From: Progne subis subis
Taxonomy: Eukaryota > Chordata > Aves > Passeriformes > Hirundinidae
Assembly (NCBI GenBank): GCA_022316685.1
Contig: JAKJHU010000030.1
Location: forward strand, 17,940,893 to 18,004,892
Length of the DNA: 64,000 nt
Direction of reading: 5' to 3'
Within the stretch, counting starts at the first letter, position 1. Each line of letters begins with the position of its first letter. This document shows positions 1 through 11,082 of the stretch, one piece after another. The notes beneath the pieces are model-generated. The model searched no databases, was not told the origin of the DNA, and saw only the letters and a list, made by a program, of their open reading frames with translations. The translations under genes and the position numbers were made by a program.

Positions 1-2400
1 ATCCACTAAAGAAGTAGGACCCTGTCAGGTGTTTCAATTTTACTGAAAATAGGCCTGTTTTCTTTCACCATTTTTCCTCAAGCCTTTTGATGCCAATCTC
101 CACCATTAGACAGATTTTCAGACTAATAATCACAGGTCCTGATTATAAAATCTGAATAGAAACCAGAAAAAATATGCTTTCAAACTTTTTCTTTTTAGTT
201 ACTTTTAACCATAATTGTTTTATTTGCTTGTCTACAAAATTAAGCAATTTTGCTAACAACCCTTTGATATTTGGGTAAAGGAAATTATCATGAGCTGAAT
301 TATGGTCACTGGGCAGGGGTTCTGCTTTCAGCCACTGGCTGCTCTCCCAGCTCTACTGAAGGTGTGAAATTTGTCTCTGAAACATATTCCTTCTTGACTC
401 TTGACTTTTGTTCTTAGCACTTTTTTGCTACTTTACCTTTCTCTCTATTCTAATGCAGTAATATAAAAGAACGAATATTACAGGAATACAAGTATATGAG
501 CACATGGTATAGATGGATTTCAGATTCTGTTTACATAAGTTGGTTATAGAATATCAACATTGATTTCAGCAGAATTAATCTTATTTTATTGCAATGTTTC
601 AAAGGGCATGATTAAACTTGTCCTTCCTTAAGAAGGAATTAGGAAATCACTTTTAATGGAATTCCTAGTGAGAGATTATGCTAAAAACACTGATTATATA
701 TGCATGAAAAGAAAAAATGACCACTTATCTAAGTATACTTTGGGAGAATGAATGAGAAAAATCCAGTATTTTTCCCCAAGAGCTGCAAAGTATTTTCAAA
801 TCTTTTCACACAAATAAGGGCCAAAATACTGGCTTCTCAATGTAAATGTATTTTTCTATCCAGCCTTTTGCTTTTTGGAGACAACATTCAAATCCATCTT
901 GTTGATTACATAGAATAATGTGTGCAATAAATAGAATATTAGTGTTGTTTTCTTTACTTGCTAGGAAAAAATGCTTCCAGACATCTGTTTCATTTTATCC
1001 AGACACATCTTCTGGAAAATGGTATGGTTTGTGGAATTGTGCTCAGAGGGCAATAAAGAAGTTAAAAGGTGTTTTAACCCAGACTTGACAAATATATGAA
1101 GTGGTTTTTGTCACATCAGGTAAGGTTGTTTCAATTTGTTCAGGGAGGTTTTGTTTGATAAGTTGGCAGGTTTTTTATCTGTTTGTTTGGTGTTTTTTTT
1201 AAGAAACAAGAAAGTATATTATGGCCTTTATTTCTGAGAAGGTGCATATCAACATCAGAAGACAAAATGAGACAATCCTGATTTCCCTACATGACAGAGA
1301 GTTGCAAATGACCAAGAGTGGCTTAGACATTGGAAATTTCTAGACTTACCATGCATGGCAGAAATCTTGGAAATTCAAATTTGAGCGTTTTCTCCAAATA
1401 AGAACACATGGGTTAATACCCATACATATGTATAGCACACTGAGCATGCATTCACTTTCTAATCCCTTAGCAAAAATGTTGACCTGCTGGAGAAATATAT
1501 TCAAATTGGTATTACAGCTTCTGACAGGATATCTGTAGCTACATATCATGCTTGTTTGGGGAGAACATGGGAATGATGAAGCATGAAGACTTCTGATAGT
1601 TTTGGAGGCTCTCCAAAGCATGGTGAAATCCCATTTCAAGCACAGCTGGTGGCTTTGGGCACACCAAGAAGGTCTAAGAAGAGTTCTGGTGAGAATACCT
1701 ACCTCTTAAACAGCTAGTAAGGTTAGTTTAAGTGTCATTCTGAGTAAAAATCAGAAAATAATGTGACAAAGAAAAGTCTCAGGATAAACATGTCATTTCT
1801 TTTTTGTTTGCTGAATAAGTCTGAGTAGATTGTGACCCTGAATGCATCTGTTGTCTTGAAATTTGACGTATTCAAGCAAAAACTGAAAATATTTGCATTT
1901 ATAAAGTTAGGCTGATTTAAACAATTAGCTAGCTCAGAGTTCTCTTAGAATCACAGGTAGATGAAATTAAATAAAATAAAACTGAGACTACAGCATTTTT
2001 CAGTTAATATTAATGATATTTGCAGTAAACAGAACAGAAATATTTATTTCAAAATGCACTCTACTTTCATGTTCTGCCTCTCCTCCTCTTTCTCTCTGAA
2101 TAGAAGACAGCTGTGTAGATAGTGAGTGCAAACTTTCTTCTGGTTTTCTCCACTGCTGATATTTTATTTATGATATTTCATTTTTATGTTGCATCTTGTT
2201 TCATTTGAACTGTTCTACTGCAAGCTGTAGACAGTAAGCCACTTGGAAATAAAGACTCCAATCTATTCCAAACCAATCTATCTAATGAAAAATTTAATAT
2301 TAACTGAAAGTACTTATTGCCTCTTTGCTAACATAGCACATCTCATCACTGCCACAGATAATTTTATCTGATGCAGTGTAATAGAAGATTAACATTTCAA
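1..2400. other. Single-copy AT-rich DNA, no gene recognised
   Basis: No CR1, LTR or RNA gene was found here. Open frames are short, AT-rich and resemble no protein I know. Around 1140-1200 there is a loose T-rich stretch with G interruptions, a minor form of the T/G tracts seen later. Confidence 0.6.
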
Positions 2401-2420
2401 GGGGGGTGGGGGGGGGTGGT
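2401..2420 (+). repeat. G-rich run (G4-prone)
   Basis: Nineteen bases are nearly all G, with isolated T interruptions, in a strongly AT-rich setting. The run could form a G-quadruplex in single-stranded DNA, but this is inferred from base content only. Homopolymer length should be treated cautiously in an assembly. Confidence 0.6.
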
Positions 2421-3587
2421 CAAGAACATCTTCACAAACTGGATGCAAGAGTAGAATGTGATCCTTAAAGCGAGCACTAGCAATTAATGTAAGTCCTCAG
2501 AGTGTCACAGCAGATATTATTAGTCATATTGGGCAGTATTGTTTTGGATAAAATGAAGTTTATTTGATCTGATAAAAACCAAAAAGTTATTAAATTACAT
2601 TTTGAAGTTTTTTCCAAACTAAAAGATTCTACAAACTCAAAAGAAAAAAATAAATTCCTGAAAGCTTAATGAAATAGACAGAAACCAATGAAGACAAGAA
2701 TGTTAAAGCAATAAAGAGACTGTTAGAAAGGAATTACAGCTAAGAAGTCTCAATGCAACAGGCTATAGGAAATGTGATATGCAGTGATGGGCCATGGTGG
2801 TTAGACAGACTGATTTTCAAGCTAAAAAAAGCATGGCTCTGTGGATCCTTTTGAGATCAGAGATCAGACTGCTGGTCAGATGACAAGTGTCCAAGGACAG
2901 CCCTAGAATAAATCTCAGGTTGTCTCAAAGTCTCAGGACTATTTTGCCCCAACAGCCCAAATTTACATAGGAAATAAAAAATGCAAAATATTTCCTCTTT
3001 ATGCAACACTCCCCAGGCTGCAGTTGGATTCCAGCCTGCTGTGGAGTGCAGCACTGGCCATCAATGATTTCAGAAATGACACAAGAAAAGACACAACTGG
3101 AGAAGAGGAATGGGCATAGGGGACTTCTAGAGCAAACTGGACAAGATTAGTTAAACTTCATGAAATATTTAGTATTACATAGTCACAGAAATAGATGTTG
3201 TCCTAAGCTTATGCTTGCAGTCACATGCAACTGATAGGAGCTTATTTTATGTGAAAGGTACATTTAATCCGCATTTGAGGTGTAAAATCCACATGAGAAT
3301 AAAGATGGAGGCACAAAATGTTCCTGGAAGCTTGAAACTCCTTTCTTACACAAAAGAATAGCATACAAAACCCACCCCCAAACCCACTCAAACCAGCAGA
3401 TTATCATCATCACCTTCTCATTAAGAAATTATTATTTCATTTGAGCCTCTGAAATTATTAAGCTGATATTGAATACATCATGAAAATCTATTTTGAAAGC
3501 AGCCTCAGTCAGACACCCTTATTCCCTCTCGGTCCAGCACCTCCTGTGTCCCAGTTGACAAAGAACACAAATTTGGGGTGTAGGGTG
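2421..3587. other. Single-copy AT-rich DNA
   Basis: No repeat family or gene was recognised. A short minus-strand frame at 2857-3054 resembles nothing I know and is probably chance. Confidence 0.55.
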
Positions 3588-3706
3588 CTTTTTTATTTTT
3601 GTTTTTGTTTCGGTTTTTGTTTTGTTTTGGTTTTGGGGGGGTTTTAGGATTTTGTGGGGGTTTTATTTATTTATTTTGGGGGGAGGGTGGGGGTGTTTGG
3701 TTTTTC
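3588..3706 (+). repeat. T/G-only low-complexity tract with G runs
   Basis: The plus strand is almost purely T and G, with a few A from a short TTTA repeat. Five or more G runs of 3 to 7 lie between about 3634 and 3695, enough for a G-quadruplex on this strand. It is one of about ten such tracts in the window. Its 3' edge runs into a pyrimidine stretch ending in CAG at 3728-3730. Confidence 0.8.
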
Positions 3707-3730
3707 TGAGACCTTTTGCCTCTCCTGCAG

Positions 3731-3968
3731 GTGTTGGCCATATGCTAGAGTACTTGTACAGCTGTACAGCCAGGGAACAGTGTACAAGAGACAGAGTCCG
3801 GGAATGGCACCGAGGAGATGATGACTGTGTAGGAAATGAGCGACTTGCCCTCAGGATGGTGGAACGTGGGGATGTGGAGACGCTGGCTGGAGCAGCTGTC
3901 CCTGAAAGGTCACAGCCCAGGGAAGGGCTTGACCTGTGGAAGGGAAATGGAGGGGGAAGAGGGGGAAA
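3731..3968 (+). other. GC-richer patch with splice-acceptor-like border, weak exon candidate
   Basis: A pyrimidine-rich run ending in CTGCAG at 3730 precedes 240 bases that are clearly richer in G and C than the surroundings and are open in one plus-strand frame. The translation (it includes HMLEYLYSCTAREQC) resembles no protein I recognise. A 14-bp perfect palindrome, TGTACAGCTGTACA, lies at 3755-3768. No good donor site with an intact downstream partner was identified. The patch could be a non-coding exon, a fragment of an old repeat or simply a compositional island. Confidence 0.15.
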
Positions 3969-4041
3969 CATTTTAATTTTGCCTTTGTTTCTTCCTATTT
4001 GAATCTATTTTAAATGACAAAAAATTAAATTACTTTTCATA

Positions 4042-4562
4042 GGATCATAGAATATCCTAAGTTAGAAGGAACTCACAAAAAACTTCAAAGTCCTGCTTCT
4101 GGCCCTGCGCAATACATCCCAAAAATCCCACCACATGCTTGAGTGACTGCTTGAACTCTGAATGCTGAATGCTTGAACTCTGTCAGACTTGGTGCTGTGA
4201 ACACCTCCCTGAGGAGCCTGTTCCAGTGCCCAGCCACTGTCTGGATGAAGAACCTTTTCCTGATATCCAACCTAAACCTCCTCTGAGTCAACTGCAGGCC
4301 ATTCCCTTGGGTCCTGTCACTAGTCAGGAGAGAGATCAGTTTCCCTCTTCTTCCCACCATGACGATGCTAAAGAGCACCATGAGGTCTCCCCTTAATCTC
4401 CTCTTCTTGAGGTTGAGCAGACCAAGTGACCTCAGCTGCTTCTCCTACAGCTTCCCCTCCAGACCATACACCATCTTCACAGCCCCCCTTTGGACACTCT
4501 CTATCAGCTTTATGTCTTTCTTGTATTGTGGCTCATAAAACCACACACTTGAGTTTCCCCAA
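4042..4562 (-). mobile_element. CR1 LINE fragment, 3' end
   Basis: Read on the minus strand this is the 3' end of a chicken-repeat-1 non-LTR retrotransposon. It covers the last part of the reverse-transcriptase ORF and the 3' UTR, ending in a degenerate form of the ATTCTATG-type octamer. Familiar CR1 phrases are visible, such as the complement of 'CCTGTTCCAGTGCCC' and of 'GATATCCAACC'. The copy is truncated at its 5' end, as usual for target-primed insertion, and carries a small local duplication near 4151-4175. It is dead. Its wording matches the copies at 23447 and 52749, so all three probably belong to one CR1 subfamily. Confidence 0.92.
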
Positions 4563-4692
4563 ATCAAATCTGCTTTGTCTGTGATGTTAAATGATAAATG
4601 AACTTCCTGTCTATATCTTACGCCAGGAGCTTTTCCCTCCTATAATGTCCCCCGTCATGGTGAGAAGGGGGAGTGGGTGGGTGGATAGGTAG

Positions 4693-4695
<3 letters not shown>

Positions 4696-4728
<33 letters not shown>
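4696..4728. repeat. (TA)n microsatellite
   Basis: About fifteen TA dinucleotides flanked by GTAGGT-type repeats at 4680-4695 and 4727-4735. This is probably a compound microsatellite that varies in length. Confidence 0.9.
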
Positions 4729-4729
<1 letters not shown>

Positions 4730-4995
4730 TAGGTATCTGGCTGCTGGCCAAGGTCACCCCACTACAGCAGTTCACTGAAGACATTGTAGCTGTCTCAGAT
4801 AGGTGGATATGCTAGACCTACAAATATTATCATTATTTTCAGTAATCATGTAAAGCACCTGTGATTTCATTATTTTGGATGCTGTCAACACTCACTCATC
4901 CTTCCCCTTTTTGGTAGTAACTCACAAACCTCAAATATGTTAGCTGAGATGTAATATTTTCTGTAAGACTGAAGAAATATAGCCAAAATAGCAGT

Positions 4996-5200
4996 GAAAA
5001 GGAAAAAACAAAACAGAACAAAAAAAACCAAAAAACAAAAAACAAATCAAAACAAAAAACAAAACCAAAAAAAAAACCAAAAAACCAAAACAAAACAAAA
5101 ACCAACCAAACAAACAAAACCAAACAAACAAAACCAAAAACAAACAAACAAAAAACAAACAAAAAAAACCCCAAACAAAAAAAACCACAAAACCCAAACA
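4996..5200 (-). repeat. A/C-only low-complexity tract
   Basis: About 200 bases made almost entirely of A and C on the plus strand (T and G on the minus strand), in irregular CAAA, CAAAA and CCAAAA words. Long frames on both strands (lysine/glutamine/asparagine-rich or phenylalanine/leucine-rich) are artefacts of this composition. Confidence 0.85.
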
Positions 5201-6454
5201 CTGCATTCAGGTATTTCCCTACAGATTCTGCTCTTGATTTTATTTCCTTGAAGATGTGAAAGTACACTTATGCATTTTTATGGAACAGGTTATTAATTAA
5301 TATATTTCATAACAGAAAAAAACAAGCACAAAAACCCCAAAATCATCAGTCACTTTGGGGTAAAATTTCAAGTAACTGATTCTTTTTAAGTAGTATATGT
5401 TTAATCTCTGGTTTTCTGTAACTATTTAAGGGCACAGCTAAGAAAGAAGAAAGGCAACCCCCCCCAACCCACAACAACCCCATTAAATCCAGCAAATGTG
5501 GAGACAAAGAACTAAAGCGCAGATGATGAAAATCAATGTGTAGATCTGCATGGGTATGCATAAGATTCAGTTTATTACAGACTGGAGCTACAGTCTGTCA
5601 TTTTCACCCATCTTAACATCCACCAGGAATCATAACAAGGAGGTTAAATCTTGAACTAGTATCTCAAGTGATGATACAAAAGCACCACTGGTAAAATTAA
5701 AAAAAAAAATCAAATAAGCAGGCTATAGAGTTCTGCTCTATCAAAATGTTGGATAACTTTATTCAATAGCTATTTACCCTGCCTAATACTCATCATTTAT
5801 ATTGATTTTTTCCGTATTATTATTATTGCATTTGCAGTTTAGAAACAAATCCCAGCAATTATTTACCATATTGCATTTAAAAAGGGATTAATCTGATTCT
5901 ATTTACTGTATCTCTAGAGCTGATATCTTTGTCGTAGCTGTTTAGGCTTCTTTTCTAGTAGACACACACTGGATAAATGGAATTAATTTTGTTTCAGGCA
6001 TGTTGCATCACAAGAAACTTCAGTGAGTATTACATGTTTCATAATAAGGAAAATGTTCTGATCTTCCCTATTTAATTTGACTAGCTCACTGTATTGACAC
6101 ATGTACAGGGGCTTGGAGTGAAATACTTAAAAATATTTTTGTATTGAGCTATTAAATGTCATCTTTTCATGTTTGGCTGTGACTCTGAAGCATAACTTTT
6201 GCAATGCCTTTGGACGAGCATTGAACAACTGTGCTATGTGAAGTTGGTACTTGTTTCCCCTTCCTACATGATACCTAGACAGAAAGATGCTGCTTTCAAT
6301 TCTCCAAACTGCACTTTACAGAAACAAAATTTATGGATTAAAACAATTTTTCATAATGTCAGGGTTTCAAAAGAGATCTTCTCTGTCCAGGAAAAGGGCA
6401 ACCGACTCCTCTTGTGTTCAAAGCTATACAAGAAATGTAGAAGAAGGGGAAAAA

Positions 6455-6495
<41 letters not shown>

Positions 6496-8420
6496 TCCTT
6501 TGGAGTTTTCCTCATAAATCTAAACGTCAAAGAATAAGAGAGAACTTCTTCTCCCTTGTAAGATGTAACATACCAACTAAATAACTAAATAGTAATATAC
6601 CAACTTAAAAAAAAGACCTTTGTCTTATTAGAAGAAACCTGTACACCTTCAATAAATCAGGAGTTGGGGAAACATGTTGGTTCCTTAAGTTGTGGTCGCC
6701 TGAAGTTGGTGAGGATGAAACTTCTCTTTTCACCACTGCTAGTTCTGCAGTCTATTCAGAATTTTTTTTTTCCATTTTACAGCGCAGTATTACCACTGAT
6801 GTCACCAAGAAAAACAATAGGCAAAGCAAGTAGGTAAAAGCTTCTCTGTCTGTGATTCAGCTTTTGGCATCTTCCAGTAAAAAGGCTGTGAATAAAATAA
6901 TCTGAGTTTGAAAAGTAAATTAGTCATGTGTGGACACAAGATTTTTAAAAGAAACTTAGTGAAGAAACTATTTATTTCCAATTAATTATGGCGGTTATTT
7001 TCATATTTTGGAGACAACAATGGCTTTTCTTTTCACTGAAAAAAAAAGTCTTTACTAAAGATGTCTAAATATTCCTAGATACAAGCTTGTTATGCTCAAA
7101 TCCTATTAAAAATTAACTGTTCCTAACAATTGATCAATCTACTGAATTTTAATTGTGTCATCCTCTTGGTTTTGCAACAGGTTTCATTTTTCAGGTCACA
7201 GCATGGCAAAATTCAGATAATACAGATTTTTTCTGGGTGTACAACACAGAATATTTCTTTTAAAGACATTTTATTTTTTCTTATACTCTCTGGGGATTTT
7301 GGTAATAGAATTTTTTTCCCAGAAACTTGAAAGAAATAGAGTTTTATCTTACAGTCAACTAACATAAATTTGTTTTCTTTGTCCTACAAGTTCATAAGCA
7401 TAGGATCCTCTGTGGACTAAGTATTCTCTTACATAAAAAAGAAGTACTGGAAATACAATAGGATCAATTTATTTCTCCTCAAGAGAAATCTGGAATGAAT
7501 AAATTAAAAGATGTTTTTATGAACAAAAATATGTTTGATTCTCTAACTTCAATTGAGATTAATCTTTAAAGTGAAGTAAATTTCAGTATCTTGTATATGC
7601 CCTTTCCATGTTCTTTTTTATAACTCTTCTCAGCACCCCAATTTATCCTTCTAATGTTAAATGACACTCCTCCTTATTCAGAAAATGTTACTTTATAGAA
7701 GACAACATGTTACGCAAGTGCTAGCAAGGCTATATTCTTCAGGTATCCATAATTTAAATTTTGATATAGGATACAGAGACAGAGATGAGCAGCATTAAAA
7801 AACATTAAGTGCTGTAGTTTAAGCAGCACTCCTGCAATGAGTACCAGCCACAGAATCCAAACTGTGAAAACTTCGAAATACAGAATTAATATTCAGTGAT
7901 GTTTTAGAGTGAAATCAAAAAGACGAGTTTTACTAAGCAATAAATAGATCCACAAGTACATAACAAGGGGTTTGAAGTATGTGCAAGGAAAATTGAATAT
8001 AAGGAACAGTTGCTACTGTTTTTACTGCTCTACATGAATGGAAATGTCAAAATGAAGCAACAGAAAATATACAACCAAAATGGAGAAGATTTGCTTAAGG
8101 CAGAGAGCAGACAGTCTCTGTGCTGTGGTTACATAGTATTTAAGGAAAAAAAAAAAATCCTAAAAATGGTAAAAAGTAGCAAAACAGACCAGAAAAAACA
8201 ATTCACAATGCACATAGTTTGTGTGTATACTCAAAGCCATAAAATCTTATTTTATTAAAACAAGTGGTTTTCAGTAGTCTTGAATTTGGCACTACTAGAG
8301 CTCTAAGAGAATGAGTTACTTGTCTGGCCCAGTTGTCATAGAAACACTTATTTTCTTCCATCTGGGTAATCTTTATCATTACAGACCTGTAGCCAGTTGA
8401 AAAAATGAGTGAACTTCTGT
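5201..8420. other. Single-copy AT-rich DNA with one A35 run
   Basis: No gene or repeat family was recognised. A run of 35 A lies at 6457-6491. It is not preceded by anything I recognise as a retrocopy, so it need not be a poly(A) tail. Shorter A runs occur at 5699-5709 and 8145-8157. Confidence 0.55.
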
Positions 8421-8621
8421 GATTTTGGTGGTGGTTTTTTGTTGTCGTTTTTTTGTTGTTGTTGTGTTTTTTGGTTGGTTTTTTGGTTTGGTTTGGTTTG
8501 GTTTGGTTTTGGTTTGGTTTGGTTTTGGTTTGGTTTATTTGGTTGGTTGGTTGGTTTTTGGTTTTTGTTTTTTGGGGTTTTTTTTTTGGGGGGGGGGTTG
8601 GTTTTTGTTGTTGTTGTTTTT
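8421..8621 (+). repeat. T/G-only tract dominated by GGTTT words
   Basis: About 200 bases of nearly pure T and G: GTT triplets, then GGTTT and GGTTTT pentamers and hexamers, GGTT tetramers and a G10 run near 8588-8597. The internal regularity suggests slippage growth. It lies 70 bases from the 3' end of the CR1 at 8690. Confidence 0.85.
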
Positions 8622-8689
8622 AAGACATACAGCTGCCCTAGATCTTTCTATTCTTAGATTAATGGGGAAATTGTGATTACAACACCATA

Positions 8690-8870
8690 TAATGGTTAGG
8701 GTTAGAAGGGACCTCTAGAGATCATCTAGCCCAGGCCCCTGATCAAGCAGCTTGCACAGGATCACATCATGGATGGTTTTGAGTGTCTTCAGAGAAGGAG
8801 ACTCCACAACCGCTCTGGACAGCCCATTTCAGTGCTCTGCCACCCCTGAAGTAAAAATGTTTTTCCCTTC
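8690..8870 (-). mobile_element. CR1 LINE 3' UTR end, joined to endonuclease region
   Basis: On the minus strand this is a typical CR1 3' UTR, ending in the phrase before the octamer tail ('AGGTCCCTTCTAACCCTAAC'). Upstream of it, at about 8867-8877, the sequence jumps directly into ORF2 endonuclease sequence with no reverse-transcriptase region between. The junction falls in GAGGAAG-like wording that would be similar in both parent segments, which fits deletion by microhomology. Two separate CR1 insertions meeting by chance is the alternative. Confidence 0.85.
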
Positions 8871-9215
8871 CTCATTGAGTCCTCCACCACCTGTGACAAA
8901 AAGTTATTATTGATGGTCTGCAGGAGCCTCCTGGACTGTGATATCAGATATCTTATATGTGATATCAAATATGCAGATATCAGGTGGTTGGAATCTCCCA
9001 TGAGTCCAGGGCCTGTGATCTTGGCTACTCCCAGCTGTTTGTAGAAGGACTCATCCACTTCCATTTCCTGATCAGGTAGCCTGTAATAAACACCCATTTT
9101 CACCCATGCTAGCCTGCCCCTTAATCCTTATCCCTAAACTCTCAATTAATTATCCATCCTCCCCTAGACTTCAATATATTCCAGTTTCTCTCTCACATAG
9201 AGAGCAAATCAACCA
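8871..9215 (-). pseudogene. CR1 ORF2 endonuclease remnant, C-terminal half
   Basis: The minus-strand translation carries clear CR1 apurinic-like endonuclease sequence: 'GVYYRLPDQEMEVDESFYKQ', then 'LMGDSNHL' (the family has GDFNH here, holding catalytic Asp and Asn) and 'NNFLSQVVEDSMRKG'. A W/S/L-V-R-I-K-G stretch typical of the family lies just upstream, near 9110-9150. Local AT-rich repeats of GATATC at 8940-8985 have replaced part of the domain. Stops and frameshifts show that it is inactive. Confidence 0.88.
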
Positions 9216-9345
9216 CATCACAGAATCACAGAATCACGGAATATCCTGAGCTGACAGGGACCCACAAGGATAATTGAGTCCAACTCTTAAGTGAATGGCT
9301 CATACAGGGATCAAACCCATGGCGCTATTGTTATTACACTGCCAT
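9216..9345 (-). mobile_element. tRNA-Ile-derived SINE with CR1-like tail (TguSINE1 type), 5' truncated
   Basis: Read on the minus strand, the element starts in a degraded anticodon arm of tRNA-Ile (GTAATAAC), continues with the B-box/T-arm wording 'GGGTTTGATCCCTGTATGAG' and the CCA-like end, then passes through a short linker to a CR1-type tail ending in repeated ATTCTGTG octamers (9216-9240 on the plus strand). This head-plus-tail layout matches the songbird SINE family TguSINE1. The A box and D arm are missing, so it is a 5'-truncated copy and not a functional tRNA gene. It interrupts CR1 endonuclease sequence and is therefore younger than that CR1. Confidence 0.75.
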
Positions 9346-9480
9346 CCATGGCAGCATTCCATGCAAGCTATCCTGCCATATCTCTGTAATTGCAATAAGA
9401 TCATGGTCGTGCTACTGCACACAGGCCTCCAATTCTTGCTGTTCATCCTCCATGCTGCATGAGTTGGTATAAAGATATTT
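9346..9480 (-). pseudogene. CR1 ORF2 endonuclease remnant, N-terminal part
   Basis: The minus-strand reading gives an N-terminal CR1 endonuclease segment: a YTNSCSMEDEQQELEA-like start, then 'HDHDLIAITEIWQD' at about 9370-9410. The Glu of ITE corresponds to the metal-binding residue of this nuclease family. It is continuous in meaning with the segment at 8871-9215 across the SINE insertion. Confidence 0.85.
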
Positions 9481-10160
9481 CAGAGAGGTAATAAAGAATT
9501 AAGCTTTGCCAGGTGGGGTGCAAGACGTTCCACTATAGCTATACACACATGAGGTGCTTGGCATTCTGATTCTCATGTGGAGAGGCAGCTGAGGAATTTT
9601 ATTGCTTCTCTGGTTGGTCTGGCTCATTCCCAGCTGGACATAATGGTGTGGATACTGGCCCTCTAGTCCTTAATTTTAAAGCTCACCTCACATAACTAAC
9701 CTGCCTGCTGCCAAAGATTCCCTTGTCTCTTCTAGGCAGGTGGATCCTATTCCTCCCTAAAAGACTATAGTCATCAAACAATGTCCCCTTGTCATCAAAG
9801 TCAAAATACCCATGACAGCATTCATGAAGTCAGATGTTGGTTTCCATTATACATCTCTTTCTGGCTACGTCCTTTCCTCTAACTGGTAAAATGGAAGAAA
9901 AGGTAATTTGGGCACCATTTTTCAGTTGCACCTTTATAGTCTTCCTTGATTCTGCCTAGATTTTGGCTTGTGATGTCATTCATGCCCACATGAAAGAGTA
10001 GCAGTGGGTGGAAGTCTGCATTCTTGACAAGCTGTGGCATCATCTGGGCAACATCACAGACCTTAGGTCCTGGAATGTAGCATAACCCACATGACTGACT
10101 CCCTGTCAGGCCAGCAGATGGGTATCTTGGCTTTAATCCAAGACTGAAAAAATGAAGGTC
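9481..10160 (-). pseudogene. CR1 ORF1 remnant with SGNH/esterase-like domain
   Basis: On the minus strand, disrupted reading gives the order expected for the esterase-like domain of full-length CR1 ORF1: a 'LPGARIRDV'-like region near 10060-10085, 'LLLFHVGMNDI' at about 9972-10005 (family HVGTNDI), 'FSSILPVRGK' near 9875-9905 and 'YSLLGRNRIHL' at about 9737-9770 (family LLGRDGVHL, holding the catalytic His). Stops and shifts are frequent. Most genomic CR1 copies are truncated before this region, so retention of the 5' half is uncommon. The family role of the domain is thought to be lipid or membrane interaction; that is family knowledge, not seen here. Confidence 0.8.
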
Positions 10161-10440
10161 TGACTGGCTCTTTGCTTTTGGAATATCTTTTCAGGTGCAG
10201 ATTTTGCTATCATGAATCAACTTTATTATTACTTTTGCCTAATGACAAGCCCTAATGTAACAGTGAGGTTATTCCTGTTTAAATAAACTTAGCAGTGTGT
10301 GATTATCAGAGATGATCTGCATCCAGAGAGCAATGGATGCATTCAGTTAAGATATGCCATACTTTCTAACAACAAAGGAGACAACAGCTGGGAAAATTTA
10401 TATCTAGGTCCTGAAGGCATGTCTTCATTTAATAGGTGTC
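10161..10440. other. Unassigned spacer between CR1s
   Basis: The 5' limit of the long CR1 is unclear and may reach some way into this interval. No other feature was seen. Confidence 0.4.
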
Positions 10441-11082
10441 ACAAAATCATAGAATCACAGACTGGGTCAGGTTGGAAGGGAACAGAGTGGTTTGACTGGT
10501 CCAACCTCCCTGTTCAAGCAGTCATCACAGAGCACATGGCACAGGATCATGTCCAGATAGTTCTTGGATATCTCCACTGAGGAGGCTCCACACCTTCTCT
10601 GGGAAATCTGTGCCAGCGCTTGGTCACTGCACAGTGAAGAAGTTCTTCCTCATATTCAGGTGGAACTTCTTGGGCACCAGTTTCTGCCCATTGCCTCTTG
10701 TCCTATTGCTGGGCACCACTGAGCAGAGTCTGGTCCACCCTCTGACACCTCCCTACACACACTGATAGACAGTGATGAGGTTCCCTCTCAGTTTTCTATT
10801 TGCTAGGCTGAACATGCCCAGATCCCTCAGCCTTTCCTTGTAAGAGAGATTCTCCAGTCTCTTAATCTGTTTTGTTTTTGTTTTTGTTTTTTACTTTTTT
10901 GGACTCACTCCAGAAGTGTCTGCCTTTTACTGAAGAGCCATCACTCTGATGACTCCATCACAACTGGAGACATCACTCCAGGTGAAGCTTTGCCAGGGCT
11001 GAGCAGGGGGCAGGATCACCTCCCTGGACCTGCTGGTTATGCTATTCCTGATTCACCCCTTGGATACCTTTGGCAAAGGAAC
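10441..11082 (-). mobile_element. CR1 LINE fragment, 3' end, with internal T/G expansion
   Basis: The minus strand shows CR1 3' UTR and reverse-transcriptase C-terminal wording from about 11082 ('CCTCCCTGGACCTGCTGG' on the plus strand) down to an octamer-like end near 10441-10460. A T/G tract at 10868-10903 and about 70 bases of divergent sequence interrupt it. The copy is inactive and 5' truncated. Confidence 0.9.

Noticed and set aside
4896..5267. Hydrophobic and lysine-rich frames over A/C and T/G tracts (also at 8409-8676, 31191-31667, 48154-48462)
   Set aside because: Composition artefacts of two-base sequence. Apparent membrane segments are strings of TTT, GTT and TGG codons.
9288..9345. 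Possible tRNA-Ile gene
   Set aside because: Only the anticodon-arm remnant and T arm are present. The D arm and A box are absent and a CR1-type tail follows, so it is a truncated SINE.
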